Assembly: GCF_028288105.1 (NCBI RefSeq)
Contig: NZ_JAQBOI010000146.1
Location: forward strand, 1 to 43,813
Reading direction: 5' to 3'
Length of the DNA: 43,813 nt
Source: Mucilaginibacter sp.
Lineage (GTDB): Bacteria > Bacteroidota > Bacteroidia > Sphingobacteriales > Sphingobacteriaceae
Part shown: positions 7,053-16,071 of the stretch, piece after piece
Numbering within the stretch: position 1 is the stretch's first letter
Layout: the number at the start of each line of letters is the position of its first letter
The notes under the pieces: generated by a model
Seen by the model: only the letters and a program-made list of their open reading frames with translations
Told to the model about the DNA's origin: nothing
The model's database searches: none
Position numbers and translations under genes: made by a program

Positions 7053-9527
7053 ATGACACAATCACAAATCAACGATCTTTCCGGACAGTATAAACAAATT
7101 CCTTCTTTCGCGGAATGGCCCAGCCTAACCTACGGGGCCCGCCTGCTGCCCGACGCTTTTGTGATTGATCTCCGGTTCGATACCACTCCGTATTTCACCG
7201 ATGCCGGAACCGAAGGCCCTCCCATCAACACCGAAAAGGCCGTTACGGACCTTTACCGGTATTCTGATGTCGAAGACGCTCTTTCCCACGCCCCGCGTCT
7301 GCTGTTGGCAGTGCCGGATGTCGCGGCTTGGGACTCGGCCCACCACATCCTGTCTTTTGCCAGGGCCGTGCTGGATGCCTTCTATGCCATGCTCAACGAC
7401 GGTAGTCGCCCTGAGCCGGTGACAAAATCGATCAGCCTGCCTTCCGCCGCGCTGTCGGGCGAGCTCAAAGGGCTGCGGCCGCTCGCATTGTATCTTTGGG
7501 ACAGGCCCTGGCGCCCGGATCCTTTCGGGTCAATGCCGACCAGGGGAAATCCTGGCCTTGAGTTCCCTTTCGGTGTCATTCCGGATGCGGAACTCGAAGC
7601 ATGGATGGCGACGTACGAAAACAAAACGCCCCATGTGAAGATGGGATACTCGCAGAACAACGGGCGAAAAATACTATGGCTGGTGCCTTTCCGGATGGTC
7701 GAAGGCGGGTGCTCGCTCTCGGGCCCTGCATTTTTCGGGCTACGGCCCTTATCGGCTACCTTGCAGTCGAGGCCGGATGTGCCGGTGCGGCAATACCTGA
7801 GCGGGCAATCGCTCTGGTCGAACGACACGGTCATCGGGAAGCGCTCAGTGAAGGACGTCGACCTCAACATACTGGCCGGAAGCTTCGTCGAAGCGCTCGA
7901 CCGGCATCCTTCCGATGCCGTCACTGCCGCGCGCCAGGCCGTTGCCAACCAGCGTGCACGTAAGGAGCTCGCGACGCTTTTCACCGACACCGGGCATGAA
8001 GCCCTGCTCGCACAGGCCCAATGGTGGCTGCAGGGGTGGCTTGAGGAAAAGTCCGGCCGCGCCAATACGCTGGTAGCAGTGCTTGTTGCGGAACTTGGCG
8101 GCGTCGAATCCCCGGCGGGCGTCGGACTGCTGGCGGAAGCCGTCCAGGTCGATGCCGGACAAATACTTGCGGTGTCGCAGGGCTTTCTCAATTTCCGGGA
8201 AAACAAGACTTATTTTATCTCTGCCTGCTCGGCTGATACAGCCGACCGTGCCGACCATAAGGCGCTGCCGCTCGAGTGCAGCCTTCGGATCACGGGGGCC
8301 GGCAATCCGTTTTACGGAGAAGGCGACATCCGCCTCTACCATCCCGTTACATTGCCGACGAGCAACGGGCCGCTGCTGAAAGCCAGTGTTCCCGTCCTGC
8401 TTCAGACCCTGCCCATGCCGCCCCTCATTATGCAACAGCAGGCGCTGGCTTCGGAAGGCGACGCCGCAGCCGATGCGGCAGCAAAGCTGCTCGGATCACG
8501 ACTGTGGGATTACCGCATCGCCTACGACCGCCAATCAGCCGTCCAGGACACCCTGATCGTGCGGCTCGATACCGGCGATACCGGTGCATCCGTAATGAAC
8601 GCTACGTCGAGGCCCGACCTCTTCGACGCCCTGGTCGAATTCTCGGAGGCCTATGTGCAGCTGCGCACCGACCTGGAACAGGAAGACGTGATGCCACAGG
8701 CCCGCGAATCGTTCGAATGGCTGGCACTGAACGTATGCAATACCTGGATGTATCGCACCCAAATGATGAGGATGAAACAGCAGGCGTCGTATCGCATAGC
8801 GGAAGCCGAAGGAGAAGATGGTACATTGCGCGTCGCCATCACCGGGGCCGAAGGGCCGGGCGTGCCGCAGCTGTTACCGCGTTACGAAGGCTACACCGCC
8901 GAAAGGACAGGCGAAGACTGGAGGTTTCGTTCCGACGCCACACAGCGCTACCTGTCCTTTGCCGACCGCAACTGGCACTTGCGTAGTCTGGTTTTCGAAA
9001 AGCTGGATGTACTCGGGGTCGAAAGCGCCCGCGCCGAGTTGGCGCTCGAGCGCAACCTGCTGCCGGTTGACGGAAAGACGCCGAACCCCGACTTCGCCCT
9101 TCACACCGGGTTCATGGGCCCGGGTGCCGCCGCCGCGCCTTTCCTGGCCGCACCGGATCCGATCGACATATCGGGTTTCGGCCAAACGCTGGCCAAACGC
9201 ATCGAGGGGTTTTTCGCCCGACTGTTCGGCGACACGACCGGTCGCTGGCTGCGGTTGACCGTCTCGTATAGTTATGAAGCTATTGCCGGGGCCGGAATAC
9301 CGGTGACCGTGCCGGTGCTGCTGTTACCGAAAGAGGCATATGCCACAGGACTTGCCGCCAGTGTCGCCACCGCCATCGACGAATGGAAGCGGCGACACAT
9401 GCCCGACGAGCCTCAAAGCGGCGCGTTCTTCGAACTCGATCTGACCGTGTTCGGGGTGTTGGAGCAGAGGGGTGTTTTGAGGGTTAGAGGCTCGATGCAT
9501 CACCTACCTACAACGCAACATGTATAA
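7053..9527 (+). CDS. Large GC-rich protein of unknown family, probably horizontally acquired
   Basis: An uninterrupted 824-codon frame with no family I recognise. There is no signal peptide, transmembrane segment or obvious catalytic motif. The protein is rich in Ala, Leu, Arg, Asp and Pro. Recognisable texture includes an early segment with aromatic residues (FAEWPSLTYGARLLPDAFV), an Ala-rich helical middle (about 275-330), an acidic helix near 525-560 (FSEAYVQLRTDLEQEDVM), and a C-terminal part of alternating strands (RWLRLTVSYSYEA) ending near 824. Codon use is strongly GC-ended, unlike every neighbour except the gene at 5141. Many overlapping frames in this stretch are long only because GC-rich DNA has few stops; this frame has the coherent composition. 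It stands alone, with hairpins on both sides (6816-6848 and 9707-9734). Confidence 0.8.
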   Translation: MTQSQINDLSGQYKQIPSFAEWPSLTYGARLLPDAFVIDLRFDTTPYFTDAGTEGPPINTEKAVTDLYRYSDVEDALSHAPRLLLAVPDVAAWDSAHHILSFARAVLDAFYAMLNDGSRPEPVTKSISLPSAALSGELKGLRPLALYLWDRPWRPDPFGSMPTRGNPGLEFPFGVIPDAELEAWMATYENKTPHVKMGYSQNNGRKILWLVPFRMVEGGCSLSGPAFFGLRPLSATLQSRPDVPVRQYLSGQSLWSNDTVIGKRSVKDVDLNILAGSFVEALDRHPSDAVTAARQAVANQRARKELATLFTDTGHEALLAQAQWWLQGWLEEKSGRANTLVAVLVAELGGVESPAGVGLLAEAVQVDAGQILAVSQGFLNFRENKTYFISACSADTADRADHKALPLECSLRITGAGNPFYGEGDIRLYHPVTLPTSNGPLLKASVPVLLQTLPMPPLIMQQQALASEGDAAADAAAKLLGSRLWDYRIAYDRQSAVQDTLIVRLDTGDTGASVMNATSRPDLFDALVEFSEAYVQLRTDLEQEDVMPQARESFEWLALNVCNTWMYRTQMMRMKQQASYRIAEAEGEDGTLRVAITGAEGPGVPQLLPRYEGYTAERTGEDWRFRSDATQRYLSFADRNWHLRSLVFEKLDVLGVESARAELALERNLLPVDGKTPNPDFALHTGFMGPGAAAAPFLAAPDPIDISGFGQTLAKRIEGFFARLFGDTTGRWLRLTVSYSYEAIAGAGIPVTVPVLLLPKEAYATGLAASVATAIDEWKRRHMPDEPQSGAFFELDLTVFGVLEQRGVLRVRGSMHHLPTTQHV

Positions 9528-9706
9528 GCCTTAACATATGTCGAGATCAATGCGCTCTAATTCGACAGCATTTTAGCTGTTCAAAACTGATTCTATTTGA
9601 CCTCATATTAAAATTGTCCGACATTTATACTGTTGCCCACCTAAACGGTTTAATCAACGGGTCCGACAACACTAATACGGCTTCGGTGGACCACACAGAT
9701 AAGTAA

Positions 9707-9734
9707 AAGCCTTTAGATGGAAATCTAAAGGCTT
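9707..9734 (+). terminator. Intrinsic terminator after the 824-residue protein gene
   Basis: Arms AAGCCTTTAGAT (9707-9718) and ATCTAAAGGCTT (9723-9734) pair perfectly around a GGAA loop, and a T-rich tract ends in seven T residues shortly after. The stretch 9528-9819 otherwise holds no gene I can support. Confidence 0.8.
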
Positions 9735-9819
9735 ATTTAGTTAGATTTCTTTTTTTATTTAGTGGTGCGGTGATAGCATCGACCACAAGCTGAAGTTAAA
9801 CCATCAAAATTCATATTAT

Positions 9820-11658
9820 ATGTTTAAGAAAGTTACTAATCTATTATTGCTGGCGGTTGTTTTAATGGTAACCCCGGCTATAGCTGCTATAACAATTACA
9901 CGTGTGGAACCGGCCAACTGGTGGGTAGGCATGAAAAAATCTGAATTCCAGATCCTGGTTTATGGGCCCAATATTGGCAAGTCAATGGTAGTGATCAATT
10001 ACCCGGGGGTAACTTTAAAACAAGCCGCTAAGGTGGAAAGCCCCAATTATATGTTTTTATACGTTAATGTGGCCAAAGGCGCCAAGCCGGGGATGGTACC
10101 TATAAAATTTACCAACGGGCAGGATAAATTTACTTATAGTTACCCGCTAAAAGCCCGTACCGATAAAAGTGGCGCGTTGGGCTTTAACGCATCGGATGTG
10201 TTGTACCTGATAACGCCCGATCGTTTTGCCAACGGCAAACCCGAAAACGATAACTGGGACGATGTAACCGTTAACCGCGAAAACCTCAATGCCCGCCATG
10301 GCGGTGATTTGGAAGGTGTAGCTAAAGAGCTGGATTACATGAAAGACCTGGGTATTACTACGGTATGGCTTAACCCTATCCAGGAAAATAAGATGCGGGG
10401 CGGATCGTACCACGGCTACGCCATAACCGATTTTTATAAGGTAGACCAGCGATTTGGCAGTAACGAGGAATTTCGCGAATTGACTAAAGCTACCCACCAA
10501 AAAGGCATGAAGATGGTAATGGATATGGTGCTGAACCATTGCGGTAGCTCGCACTGGTGGATGGCCGACCCGCCATCTAAAGATTGGATAAACAACAAAG
10601 GGGTGTTTTTGCAAACCAACCACGCTACCGTATCGGTTATGGATGTGCATGCTTCACAAACGGAAAGAAGCACGTTTCAAAACGGCTGGTTTACCCGTGG
10701 TATGCCCGATTTAAATCAAACTAACCCGCACCTGGCCACTTATCTGATACAAAACAGCATTTGGTGGATAGAGTACGCCCGTATTGACGGTATCAGGCAG
10801 GATACTTATTCGTATATGGATTTTGATTTTCTTACGCGTTGGAATAAAGAGGTGTATGCCGAGTATCCCAACTTTAACATAGTTGGCGAAACCTGGTATA
10901 AAAAAAGCACCTCATCTGCATGGTGGCAAAAACATTCTATCCTAAGCAAAAGAGATCCGTTCCTGAAAACACCTATGGATTTTTCATTGACGTTTATATC
11001 GCAAAAAGCTTTTGATAGCAAGGCCGATAACGGTTACCTGGGTGATATTTTTGAAGACATAGCCCAGGATTTTATCTACGCCAATCCTTATAATGTGCTT
11101 ACTTTTTTAGATAATCATGACCTGAGTCGCTTTAACAGGAAAGAAGACACGGATTTAAAACGCTATAAACAAGGCCTTGCATTTTTGCTGACCATGCGTG
11201 GCATCCCGCAGTTATACTACGGTACCGAGATATTAATGAGCGGTACTAAGGAAGAAGGCGACGGGAGTTTACGTAAAGACTTCCCCGGCGGCTGGCCAGG
11301 CGACAAAAGTGACCAATTTACTAAGGCTGGCCGTACAGATTTGCAGAACGAGGCCTGGGATTATTTACAAAAACTGCTGCAATGGCGCAAAACTAACGAT
11401 GCCATTACTAAAGGTACCATGATGCATTATGAGCCTAAAAACGGCATTTATGTGTATGGCCGCACTAAAGGTAATCACACCGTTATGGTGATATTAAACA
11501 GCGCCATAACCGATGAAACCGTAAAAATGGATCGTTTTACGGATATTATTGGCAAATATACTACCGGCAAAGATGTGATAACAGCCAAAACATTCCCGCT
11601 TAGTAATACCATCACTATACCTGCGAAAGGTGAATATGTATTGGAGTTAAGCAATTGA
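9820..11658 (+). CDS. Glycoside hydrolase family 13 (SusA-like neopullulanase/cyclomaltodextrinase)
   Basis: A 612-residue secreted or periplasmic alpha-glucan hydrolase. Residues 1-22 form a signal peptide. Residues about 23-115 form an Ig-like N-terminal domain (ITRVEPANWWVGMKK) typical of cyclomaltodextrinase/SusA proteins. The TIM barrel follows from about 125. The three catalytic acids are visible: nucleophile Asp328 (DGIRQD), acid/base Glu357 (VGETW) and Asp434 (LDNHD). The C-terminal beta domain ends at 612. Length is like SusA of Bacteroides. It would cut alpha-1,4-linked maltodextrin, pullulan or cyclodextrin in the periplasm. Unlike a sus locus there are no SusC/SusD, transporter or regulator genes beside it. 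A strong terminator lies at 11817-11846. Confidence 0.93.
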   Translation: MFKKVTNLLLLAVVLMVTPAIAAITITRVEPANWWVGMKKSEFQILVYGPNIGKSMVVINYPGVTLKQAAKVESPNYMFLYVNVAKGAKPGMVPIKFTNGQDKFTYSYPLKARTDKSGALGFNASDVLYLITPDRFANGKPENDNWDDVTVNRENLNARHGGDLEGVAKELDYMKDLGITTVWLNPIQENKMRGGSYHGYAITDFYKVDQRFGSNEEFRELTKATHQKGMKMVMDMVLNHCGSSHWWMADPPSKDWINNKGVFLQTNHATVSVMDVHASQTERSTFQNGWFTRGMPDLNQTNPHLATYLIQNSIWWIEYARIDGIRQDTYSYMDFDFLTRWNKEVYAEYPNFNIVGETWYKKSTSSAWWQKHSILSKRDPFLKTPMDFSLTFISQKAFDSKADNGYLGDIFEDIAQDFIYANPYNVLTFLDNHDLSRFNRKEDTDLKRYKQGLAFLLTMRGIPQLYYGTEILMSGTKEEGDGSLRKDFPGGWPGDKSDQFTKAGRTDLQNEAWDYLQKLLQWRKTNDAITKGTMMHYEPKNGIYVYGRTKGNHTVMVILNSAITDETVKMDRFTDIIGKYTTGKDVITAKTFPLSNTITIPAKGEYVLELSN

Positions 11659-11816
11659 TCAAATATAAAAAGGCATATCATATATACGCTGGCGGCGTTT
11701 GAATAACACCTACAGCCAAGGCTTATGAACACTGGTGATTTCTTGAAGTAAAAACAGTCAAAAAGGACCTTTAAAGCATATTGGACCGATAGGGTTCGAT
11801 AGCGTAGAACCATATT

Positions 11817-11846
11817 AAGGCGAAGCATTAAAAGGTGCTTCGCCTT
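11817..11846. terminator. Intrinsic terminator after GH13
   Basis: AAGGCGAAGCA (11817-11827) and TGCTTCGCCTT (11836-11846) are perfect 11-bp arms around an eight-base loop, followed by TGTTTTT. It lies 160 bases past the GH13 stop. In the 11659-12067 gap I see nothing else except the -7 box at 11993. Confidence 0.85.
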
Positions 11847-11992
11847 TGTTTTTAAAATAGTGTCTGATCACATAACGTAGTTTTCTTTCAAATCGTAATG
11901 ATATCCAATTCTTTGGCTTTGTTGCACATTTTCAGCCGTTTATCAAACCCCTTTATTCTTTTATCAAATTAAATCGCTGTATTTTAGATAAG

Positions 11993-12000
11993 TAATTTTG
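11993..12000 (+). promoter_or_regulatory. -7 promoter box of the O-methyltransferase gene
   Basis: TAATTTTG matches TAnnTTTG and lies 67 bases before the ATG at 12068. No clear -33 element is visible. Confidence 0.45.
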
Positions 12001-12067
12001 CCTGCCTCTGGTAGGATTTTCTAGAAGGAACCACCAATTTATTAAACCGATAATTAATAAGAAAAAA

Positions 12068-13108
12068 ATGGAACAGCAAACTAACCAACCATCGCCTGAA
12101 AACATTATGAAGATTGGCACAGGCTTTTGGGCCTCAAAAATTCTTTTGACTGCAGTGAGTTTTCAATTATTCACCAGGCTTGCTGAAAAGAAAACTATGA
12201 TGGCTAAAGATGTCAAAGACATTTTAGAGCTTAAATGCACAGACAGGAATGTTTATGATTTTTTAGATGCTTTAACCGTGTTTGGTTTTTTAAAGCGTGA
12301 AGGTATTTTGGATACAGCTATTTATTCAAATACTTTGGACTCGGATACATTTTTAGATAAGAACAAACCATCATATATTGGAGGCATCCTTGAAATGATG
12401 AACAATCGTTTATATGGATTTTGGGGCAACTTGGGCGAGGGGCTGCTTACCGGGCTTCCGCAAAACGAAGCAAAAAGGAGCGAGGATTTCTTCGGTTTAA
12501 TATACAAGGACCCTGAAAAATTAAAAGAATTTACCAATGCCATGAGCGGGATCCAAATGGGTAATTTTACGGCCTTTGCTCAAAAATTTGATTTTACAAA
12601 ATATAAAACGCTAATTGATGTAGGCGGTTCGGCCGGGTTGCTATCACTTATGGTTGCAAAGCATAACCCTCATATGCATTGTACAAGTTTTGACCTGCCA
12701 CCGGTTGAGCCTATTGCAAACGCTACCATACAGCAATTCGGGTTATTAGATCGCGTAAAAGCTGCAAGCGGCGACTTCTTCACTATGCCAATACCCAATG
12801 CAGACGTTGTTGTAATGGGAAATATCCTGCATGATTGGAACGAAGAAAATAAAATATCATTAATGAGAAAAGCTTATGATGCACTTCCCGCCAACGGAGC
12901 ATTTGTGGCTATTGAAGGCATAATAGATGATGAAAGAAAGCAAAACGTTTTTGGTATGATGATGAGTTTGAATATGCTTATTGAAACAGGAACAGGATTT
13001 GATTACACATTTGCCGACTTTAACAGGTGGGCCAATATAGTCGGGTTTAAATCAACCTCACTTCTTCCGTTAGCAGGACCATCAAGTGCGGCAATAGCAT
13101 ACAAATAA
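12068..13108 (+). CDS. SAM-dependent O-methyltransferase (acetylserotonin OMT-like family)
   Basis: A 346-residue small-molecule methyltransferase. The N-terminal part (about 10-100) is the winged-helix dimerisation domain, and the C-terminal part binds S-adenosylmethionine. The glycine loop DVGGSAG is at 184-190, the acidic residue after strand 2 is Asp209 (SFDLP), and the family motif ILHDWNEE spans 253-260, where His255 is in the position of the general base of plant-type O-methyltransferases. The natural substrate, usually a phenol or polyketide hydroxyl, is unknown. No biosynthetic genes flank it. The gene has its own promoter box and a terminator at 13134-13166. Confidence 0.9.
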   Translation: MEQQTNQPSPENIMKIGTGFWASKILLTAVSFQLFTRLAEKKTMMAKDVKDILELKCTDRNVYDFLDALTVFGFLKREGILDTAIYSNTLDSDTFLDKNKPSYIGGILEMMNNRLYGFWGNLGEGLLTGLPQNEAKRSEDFFGLIYKDPEKLKEFTNAMSGIQMGNFTAFAQKFDFTKYKTLIDVGGSAGLLSLMVAKHNPHMHCTSFDLPPVEPIANATIQQFGLLDRVKAASGDFFTMPIPNADVVVMGNILHDWNEENKISLMRKAYDALPANGAFVAIEGIIDDERKQNVFGMMMSLNMLIETGTGFDYTFADFNRWANIVGFKSTSLLPLAGPSSAAIAYK

Positions 13109-13133
13109 AAGGAACAGTATAGGGTATGATTAT

Positions 13134-13166
13134 AAAAGCCTTTTAGATAAAACTCTGAAGGCTTTT
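13134..13166 (+). terminator. Intrinsic terminator after the O-methyltransferase
   Basis: AAAAGCCTT (13134-13142) pairs with AAGGCTTTT (13158-13166), leading directly into T residues. The 15-base interior can pair partly (AGA/TCT). Confidence 0.75.
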
Positions 13167-13206
13167 TTATCGTTACAGTGATCAAGTATGCTAAACTAAT
13201 CTCTAA

Positions 13207-13440
13207 ATGGATTTTATTGTAACCGCTATCATCATTATTTGTGTTGTTATTTGGCTTGTAATAGCTAGTAAGAATAAATCGAAATTTGGAATAAACTTAA
13301 AAAGGGTTTACTGCCCTGTCTGTAATACAAAACAACCGATAATAAGAATGCCGGGAAACGGAAATCAATTTATTTATGGAGGAACTACTTGCCCTAAGTG
13401 TCATGCAAGCCTCGACAAGTATGGAACCGTTATCCCATAA
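13207..13440 (+). CDS. Small membrane-anchored zinc-ribbon protein
   Basis: A 77-residue protein of no named family known to me. Residues about 3-20 are one hydrophobic helix. After a basic linker there is a zinc ribbon with Cys36/Cys39 (CPVC) and Cys62/Cys65 (CPKC). The helix followed by basic residues suggests the ribbon faces the cytoplasm. Such proteins often act as scaffolds or nucleic-acid/metal-binding accessories, but no role can be given here. The gene is convergent with the AraC gene, with only eight bases between their stops. Confidence 0.75.
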   Translation: MDFIVTAIIIICVVIWLVIASKNKSKFGINLKRVYCPVCNTKQPIIRMPGNGNQFIYGGTTCPKCHASLDKYGTVIP

Positions 13441-13448
13441 AATTCTCC

Positions 13449-14270
13449 CTACACTCTTTTTGCCTTACCTTCCAGCAAGTTAGTTGGTGCGTATCCAAAT
13501 TGTTTTTTGAAAACGTATGAAAAATGAGACAAGTTTTCAAAACCAACCTCAAATATAACCTCAACTGGTTTTTTGTGCTTTTCGGTAATCATGTAATGTG
13601 CCAATCCCAGTCGCCTTTGAGTAAGCCATTTTTGAGGAGTTGTGTTGTAGGTTTTTTTGAAATCCCGCTTAAAAGTTGTTAAGCTTCGGCCTGTCAAATA
13701 ACCGAATTTCTCCATGGTCATATTAAACATGTAATTTTTCTCCATAAAGCTGACCAGATCAACCTTCCCGGGTTCTTCAAAGTTTGCCAAAACACTATCA
13801 ATATCAGGGTCGATGTTTCTTAGGATACTAATTGCCTCCGTAATTTTCAGGGAGGCAATGTGTCCAGGCAGGTCTTCTATTTCAAAATAGGGTATTAATG
13901 AAGCAAGACAACTTTGGAGTAGCGGATGATTATTGAAGCTACAGATTTTGGGTATCGGTGCGATAGCTGTCGTCACCTTAACATTTTCGTAAAAAGCACT
14001 CAGCCTTTTTGCCGATAAAAGCATCACAACGGTTTTATGCGGCAAGCCGTCTTTTGGATAATTGATGATTGTGGCCGGCTGGTTTCTTGGAATTAAAAAT
14101 ATATCACCCGTTTTAAAATTATAGCTCGCCCCCGCCTGGACTATTTTTGTCTCGCCCGAGATGAACCATATAAGCATGTGGTGGTCAAATACAATTTCCG
14201 ATTTGAAAAGTTTATCTTCATAGCACGACAGCTTTATTTCGGGAGTGATGTATTTTGATGTATGTTCCAT
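13449..14270 (-). CDS. AraC family transcriptional regulator
   Basis: A 273-residue regulator with an N-terminal ligand-binding cupin-like domain and a C-terminal double HTH (from about 185; GYLTGRSLTTFKRDFKK and EVGFENLSHFSYVFKKQFG). I chose ATG 14270 rather than 14306 or 14339. A -7 box at 14349-14342 puts the transcript start near 14336, and the paralogue at 21122 has exactly the same 16 residues between its Met and the aligned Ser-Cys. It follows the SDR gene at 14404 on the same strand. Together with the 20240/21122 pair this gives two SDR + AraC modules in the window, whose AraC proteins share F-EPGK-DL and YLTGRSL-TFKRDF. It probably controls the adjacent SDR. Confidence 0.9.
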   Translation of the reverse strand: MEHTSKYITPEIKLSCYEDKLFKSEIVFDHHMLIWFISGETKIVQAGASYNFKTGDIFLIPRNQPATIINYPKDGLPHKTVVMLLSAKRLSAFYENVKVTTAIAPIPKICSFNNHPLLQSCLASLIPYFEIEDLPGHIASLKITEAISILRNIDPDIDSVLANFEEPGKVDLVSFMEKNYMFNMTMEKFGYLTGRSLTTFKRDFKKTYNTTPQKWLTQRRLGLAHYMITEKHKKPVEVIFEVGFENLSHFSYVFKKQFGYAPTNLLEGKAKRV

Positions 14271-14341
14271 CGTTTCAGTTTGTTTTATGATCCGTTCAAT
14301 TCCCATTATGAAAAAATACCTGTGCCGTGATCTTGCCATCT

Positions 14342-14349
14342 CAAAAATA
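14342..14349 (-). promoter_or_regulatory. -7 promoter box of the AraC gene at 13449
   Basis: On the minus strand this reads TATTTTTG, fitting TAnnTTTG. It lies between the SDR stop at 14404 and the AraC start, so the regulator probably has its own promoter. Confidence 0.45.
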
Positions 14350-14403
14350 GTGATCTAAGGCGGCATCTGCACGGCCAGGATAGGCTAAATATTATAAGGC
14401 GTA

Positions 14404-15423
14404 TTAGTTTACCCGGAAGGTGATCCCTGTCATTTCCTCACTTAATTTCCAGAGCCTTTTGGCATTTTCTTCGTCTAACGAATAAGGCTGCACCCCACGA
14501 AGTGTCCAGGGTTCATCATATTTGTGCTCAATATTTCCCAGGTCCAGTTCTGCGATATCCGAGTCTTCACAATATACTCCTCCAATCGTGTCGAGTAGTG
14601 GGCTGGTAGCGCACCAAATGGTTGTGGCAGCACCCTGTGGTATTGATTTTAATTTCTCTGCTACCTCCTTCTTGATTATACCGTCCGCATCATGAGTTCC
14701 CATTTGCTGGAACAGCGCTATCGGCTCCTCTCTGCCCAGGTCGGTCCCATAAACTGCACCTGGGTGCAATGCGTATGCCCTTACATTGAATGCCTTCGCG
14801 AGATTGTCTAATTCAACGGAAAATAGATTACTGGCTGTTTTTGATTGCCCGTATCCCAGCAGGGTCTGATATTCGCGATTTTCAAAATTGGGATCGTCAA
14901 AGTTGAACGGGGACATTTGGTGGCCAAAAGATGAAACGTTTAAAACTCTTGCTCCATTGGCCTTCTTTAAGGCAGGCCACAACCTTGCCACAAGCTGGAA
15001 CTGCCCCAGGTAGTTGGTGGCTAGTTGTGATTCGATGCCGCGGGTGTCTCTGCGCAAGGGCACCCACATGATACCCGCGTTGTTGATGAGTAAATGAAGC
15101 GGCCGGCCTGATGCCAGAAATTTTTCTGTAAACGCATTGATGGAATCCGGATTTATCAAATCCATTGCCTCCAGCTCTACATTGGCAATACCTTGCAGAT
15201 TCTTCCTTGCCTTTTCAGTGTCTCTTGCCGGGACGATCACTGTTGCTCCTGCTGTTGCAAGTGCTTTAGTCGTTTCCAATCCGATACCTGCGTAACCGCC
15301 GGTTATGATGACGATTTTTCCTGTAAGATTAATGCCTTTAATTACATCACCCACTGTTGATGTGGCGTTAAAACCGGAACCGGTTGGTTGCTGTAACGCG
15401 CCTTGATAATTGTTCTGTGTCAT
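14404..15423 (-). CDS. SDR family oxidoreductase (retinol dehydrogenase-like)
   Basis: A 339-residue SDR of the larger, retinol-dehydrogenase/WWOX-like type. After a 30-residue leader come TGGYAGIG at 41-48, NNAG at 114-117, Ser164/165, and the catalytic Tyr191 and Lys195 (YGQSK). VPARD after strand 2 suggests NADP. The C-terminal extension contains a GGVYCEDSDIAE segment that is common in these proteins. The substrate is probably a lipophilic alcohol or carbonyl but is not determinable. It has its own -7 box at 15451-15444, and the AraC gene lies 133 bases downstream on the same strand. Confidence 0.92.
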   Translation of the reverse strand: MTQNNYQGALQQPTGSGFNATSTVGDVIKGINLTGKIVIITGGYAGIGLETTKALATAGATVIVPARDTEKARKNLQGIANVELEAMDLINPDSINAFTEKFLASGRPLHLLINNAGIMWVPLRRDTRGIESQLATNYLGQFQLVARLWPALKKANGARVLNVSSFGHQMSPFNFDDPNFENREYQTLLGYGQSKTASNLFSVELDNLAKAFNVRAYALHPGAVYGTDLGREEPIALFQQMGTHDADGIIKKEVAEKLKSIPQGAATTIWCATSPLLDTIGGVYCEDSDIAELDLGNIEHKYDEPWTLRGVQPYSLDEENAKRLWKLSEEMTGITFRVN

Positions 15424-15443
15424 GTCAATTTATTTTGTTGATA

Positions 15444-15451
15444 CAAAAGTA
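15444..15451 (-). promoter_or_regulatory. -7 promoter box of the SDR gene at 14404
   Basis: On the minus strand this reads TACTTTTG, a match to TAnnTTTG, 20 bases before the ATG at 15423. Confidence 0.55.
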
Positions 15452-15600
15452 TATGGCAGGAAACTTTCCAACTTTGTTTTAAAGGCCTATTTTGCTTTGT
15501 TTTAAAGACCACCTTAATGTATGTCCCAGTTTAATAAATTTAAGGCCAGGCAGCTTTCCTATACCGCCTGGCTCTATAATTCTTATATCCATCATGGTTT

Positions 15601-16059
15601 TTAATTATTTTGTAATTCTACTTTAGGGTTCGGCTGGCCTTTACCCGTAGTGATCAGGCTTTGCAAACTACCTTTGATATAGCTGGTCCAGGCATCAAAG
15701 CAAATATCATAACATTCATATGCCGGAACCAGGCCCCTGTGGGTAAAATAGAGTTGCGTTTCCCCATCCTTTTCAGTGATCTCAAACTCAATTTTTGTAC
15801 CTACCCATTCTGCTTGGTCTTGCGTGAAACTGAAGTAGTTGTCGAGGCAAAGCCAAACAACCTTTTTGTCTGGTATAACCTCTATTAATTTCATGGTACA
15901 CTTGTGGAGGTCCCAGCGCTGGTAGGTAAACTCATCGTTCAGTTGTTCTGTACCGCCGTCAATCCTTTCGGACCACCATCCGCGAACATTAGTGACGGCC
16001 TTAAATACGTCATTCGGCGATTGGTGTACCGAAAACGTGGTGTTAAAATCTGATGTCAT
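15601..16059 (-). CDS. SRPBCC (AHSA1-like) domain protein
   Basis: A 152-residue START/Bet v1-like protein (AHSA1 branch) with the typical beginning FSVHQSPNDVFKAVTNVRGWW and the alternating strands ending in a long C-terminal helix (YDICFDAWTSYIKGSLQSLI). It would bind a hydrophobic small molecule in the cytoplasm. It is the third gene of an operon: 12 bases behind the ArsR regulator, which itself overlaps the first SRPBCC gene. The two SRPBCC proteins are not closely alike, so they may serve different ligands of one response. Function beyond the fold is unknown. Confidence 0.88.
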   Translation of the reverse strand: MTSDFNTTFSVHQSPNDVFKAVTNVRGWWSERIDGGTEQLNDEFTYQRWDLHKCTMKLIEVIPDKKVVWLCLDNYFSFTQDQAEWVGTKIEFEITEKDGETQLYFTHRGLVPAYECYDICFDAWTSYIKGSLQSLITTGKGQPNPKVELQNN

Positions 16060-16071
16060 TTTGTTGATTTT

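Noticed and set aside
7382..8986. Several long frames on both strands overlapping the 824-residue gene (for example 7382-8206 minus, 8276-8986 plus)
   Set aside because: They are open only because GC-rich DNA has few stop codons. Their translations are Arg/Ser/Pro-rich without fold-like patterns, while the frame of 7053-9527 is coherent end to end.
9528..9819. Possible small gene or tRNA-like fragment before the GH13 gene
   Set aside because: No cloverleaf can be folded and no frame with sensible composition was found; only the terminator is supported.
10147..10650. 167-codon minus-strand frame inside the GH13 gene
   Set aside because: Antisense to an intact GH13 with all catalytic residues; no promoter or recognisable sequence.
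9820..11658. A polysaccharide utilisation locus around the GH13 gene
   Set aside because: No SusC, SusD, HTCS or ECF sigma/anti-sigma genes adjoin it; the enzyme stands alone between terminators.
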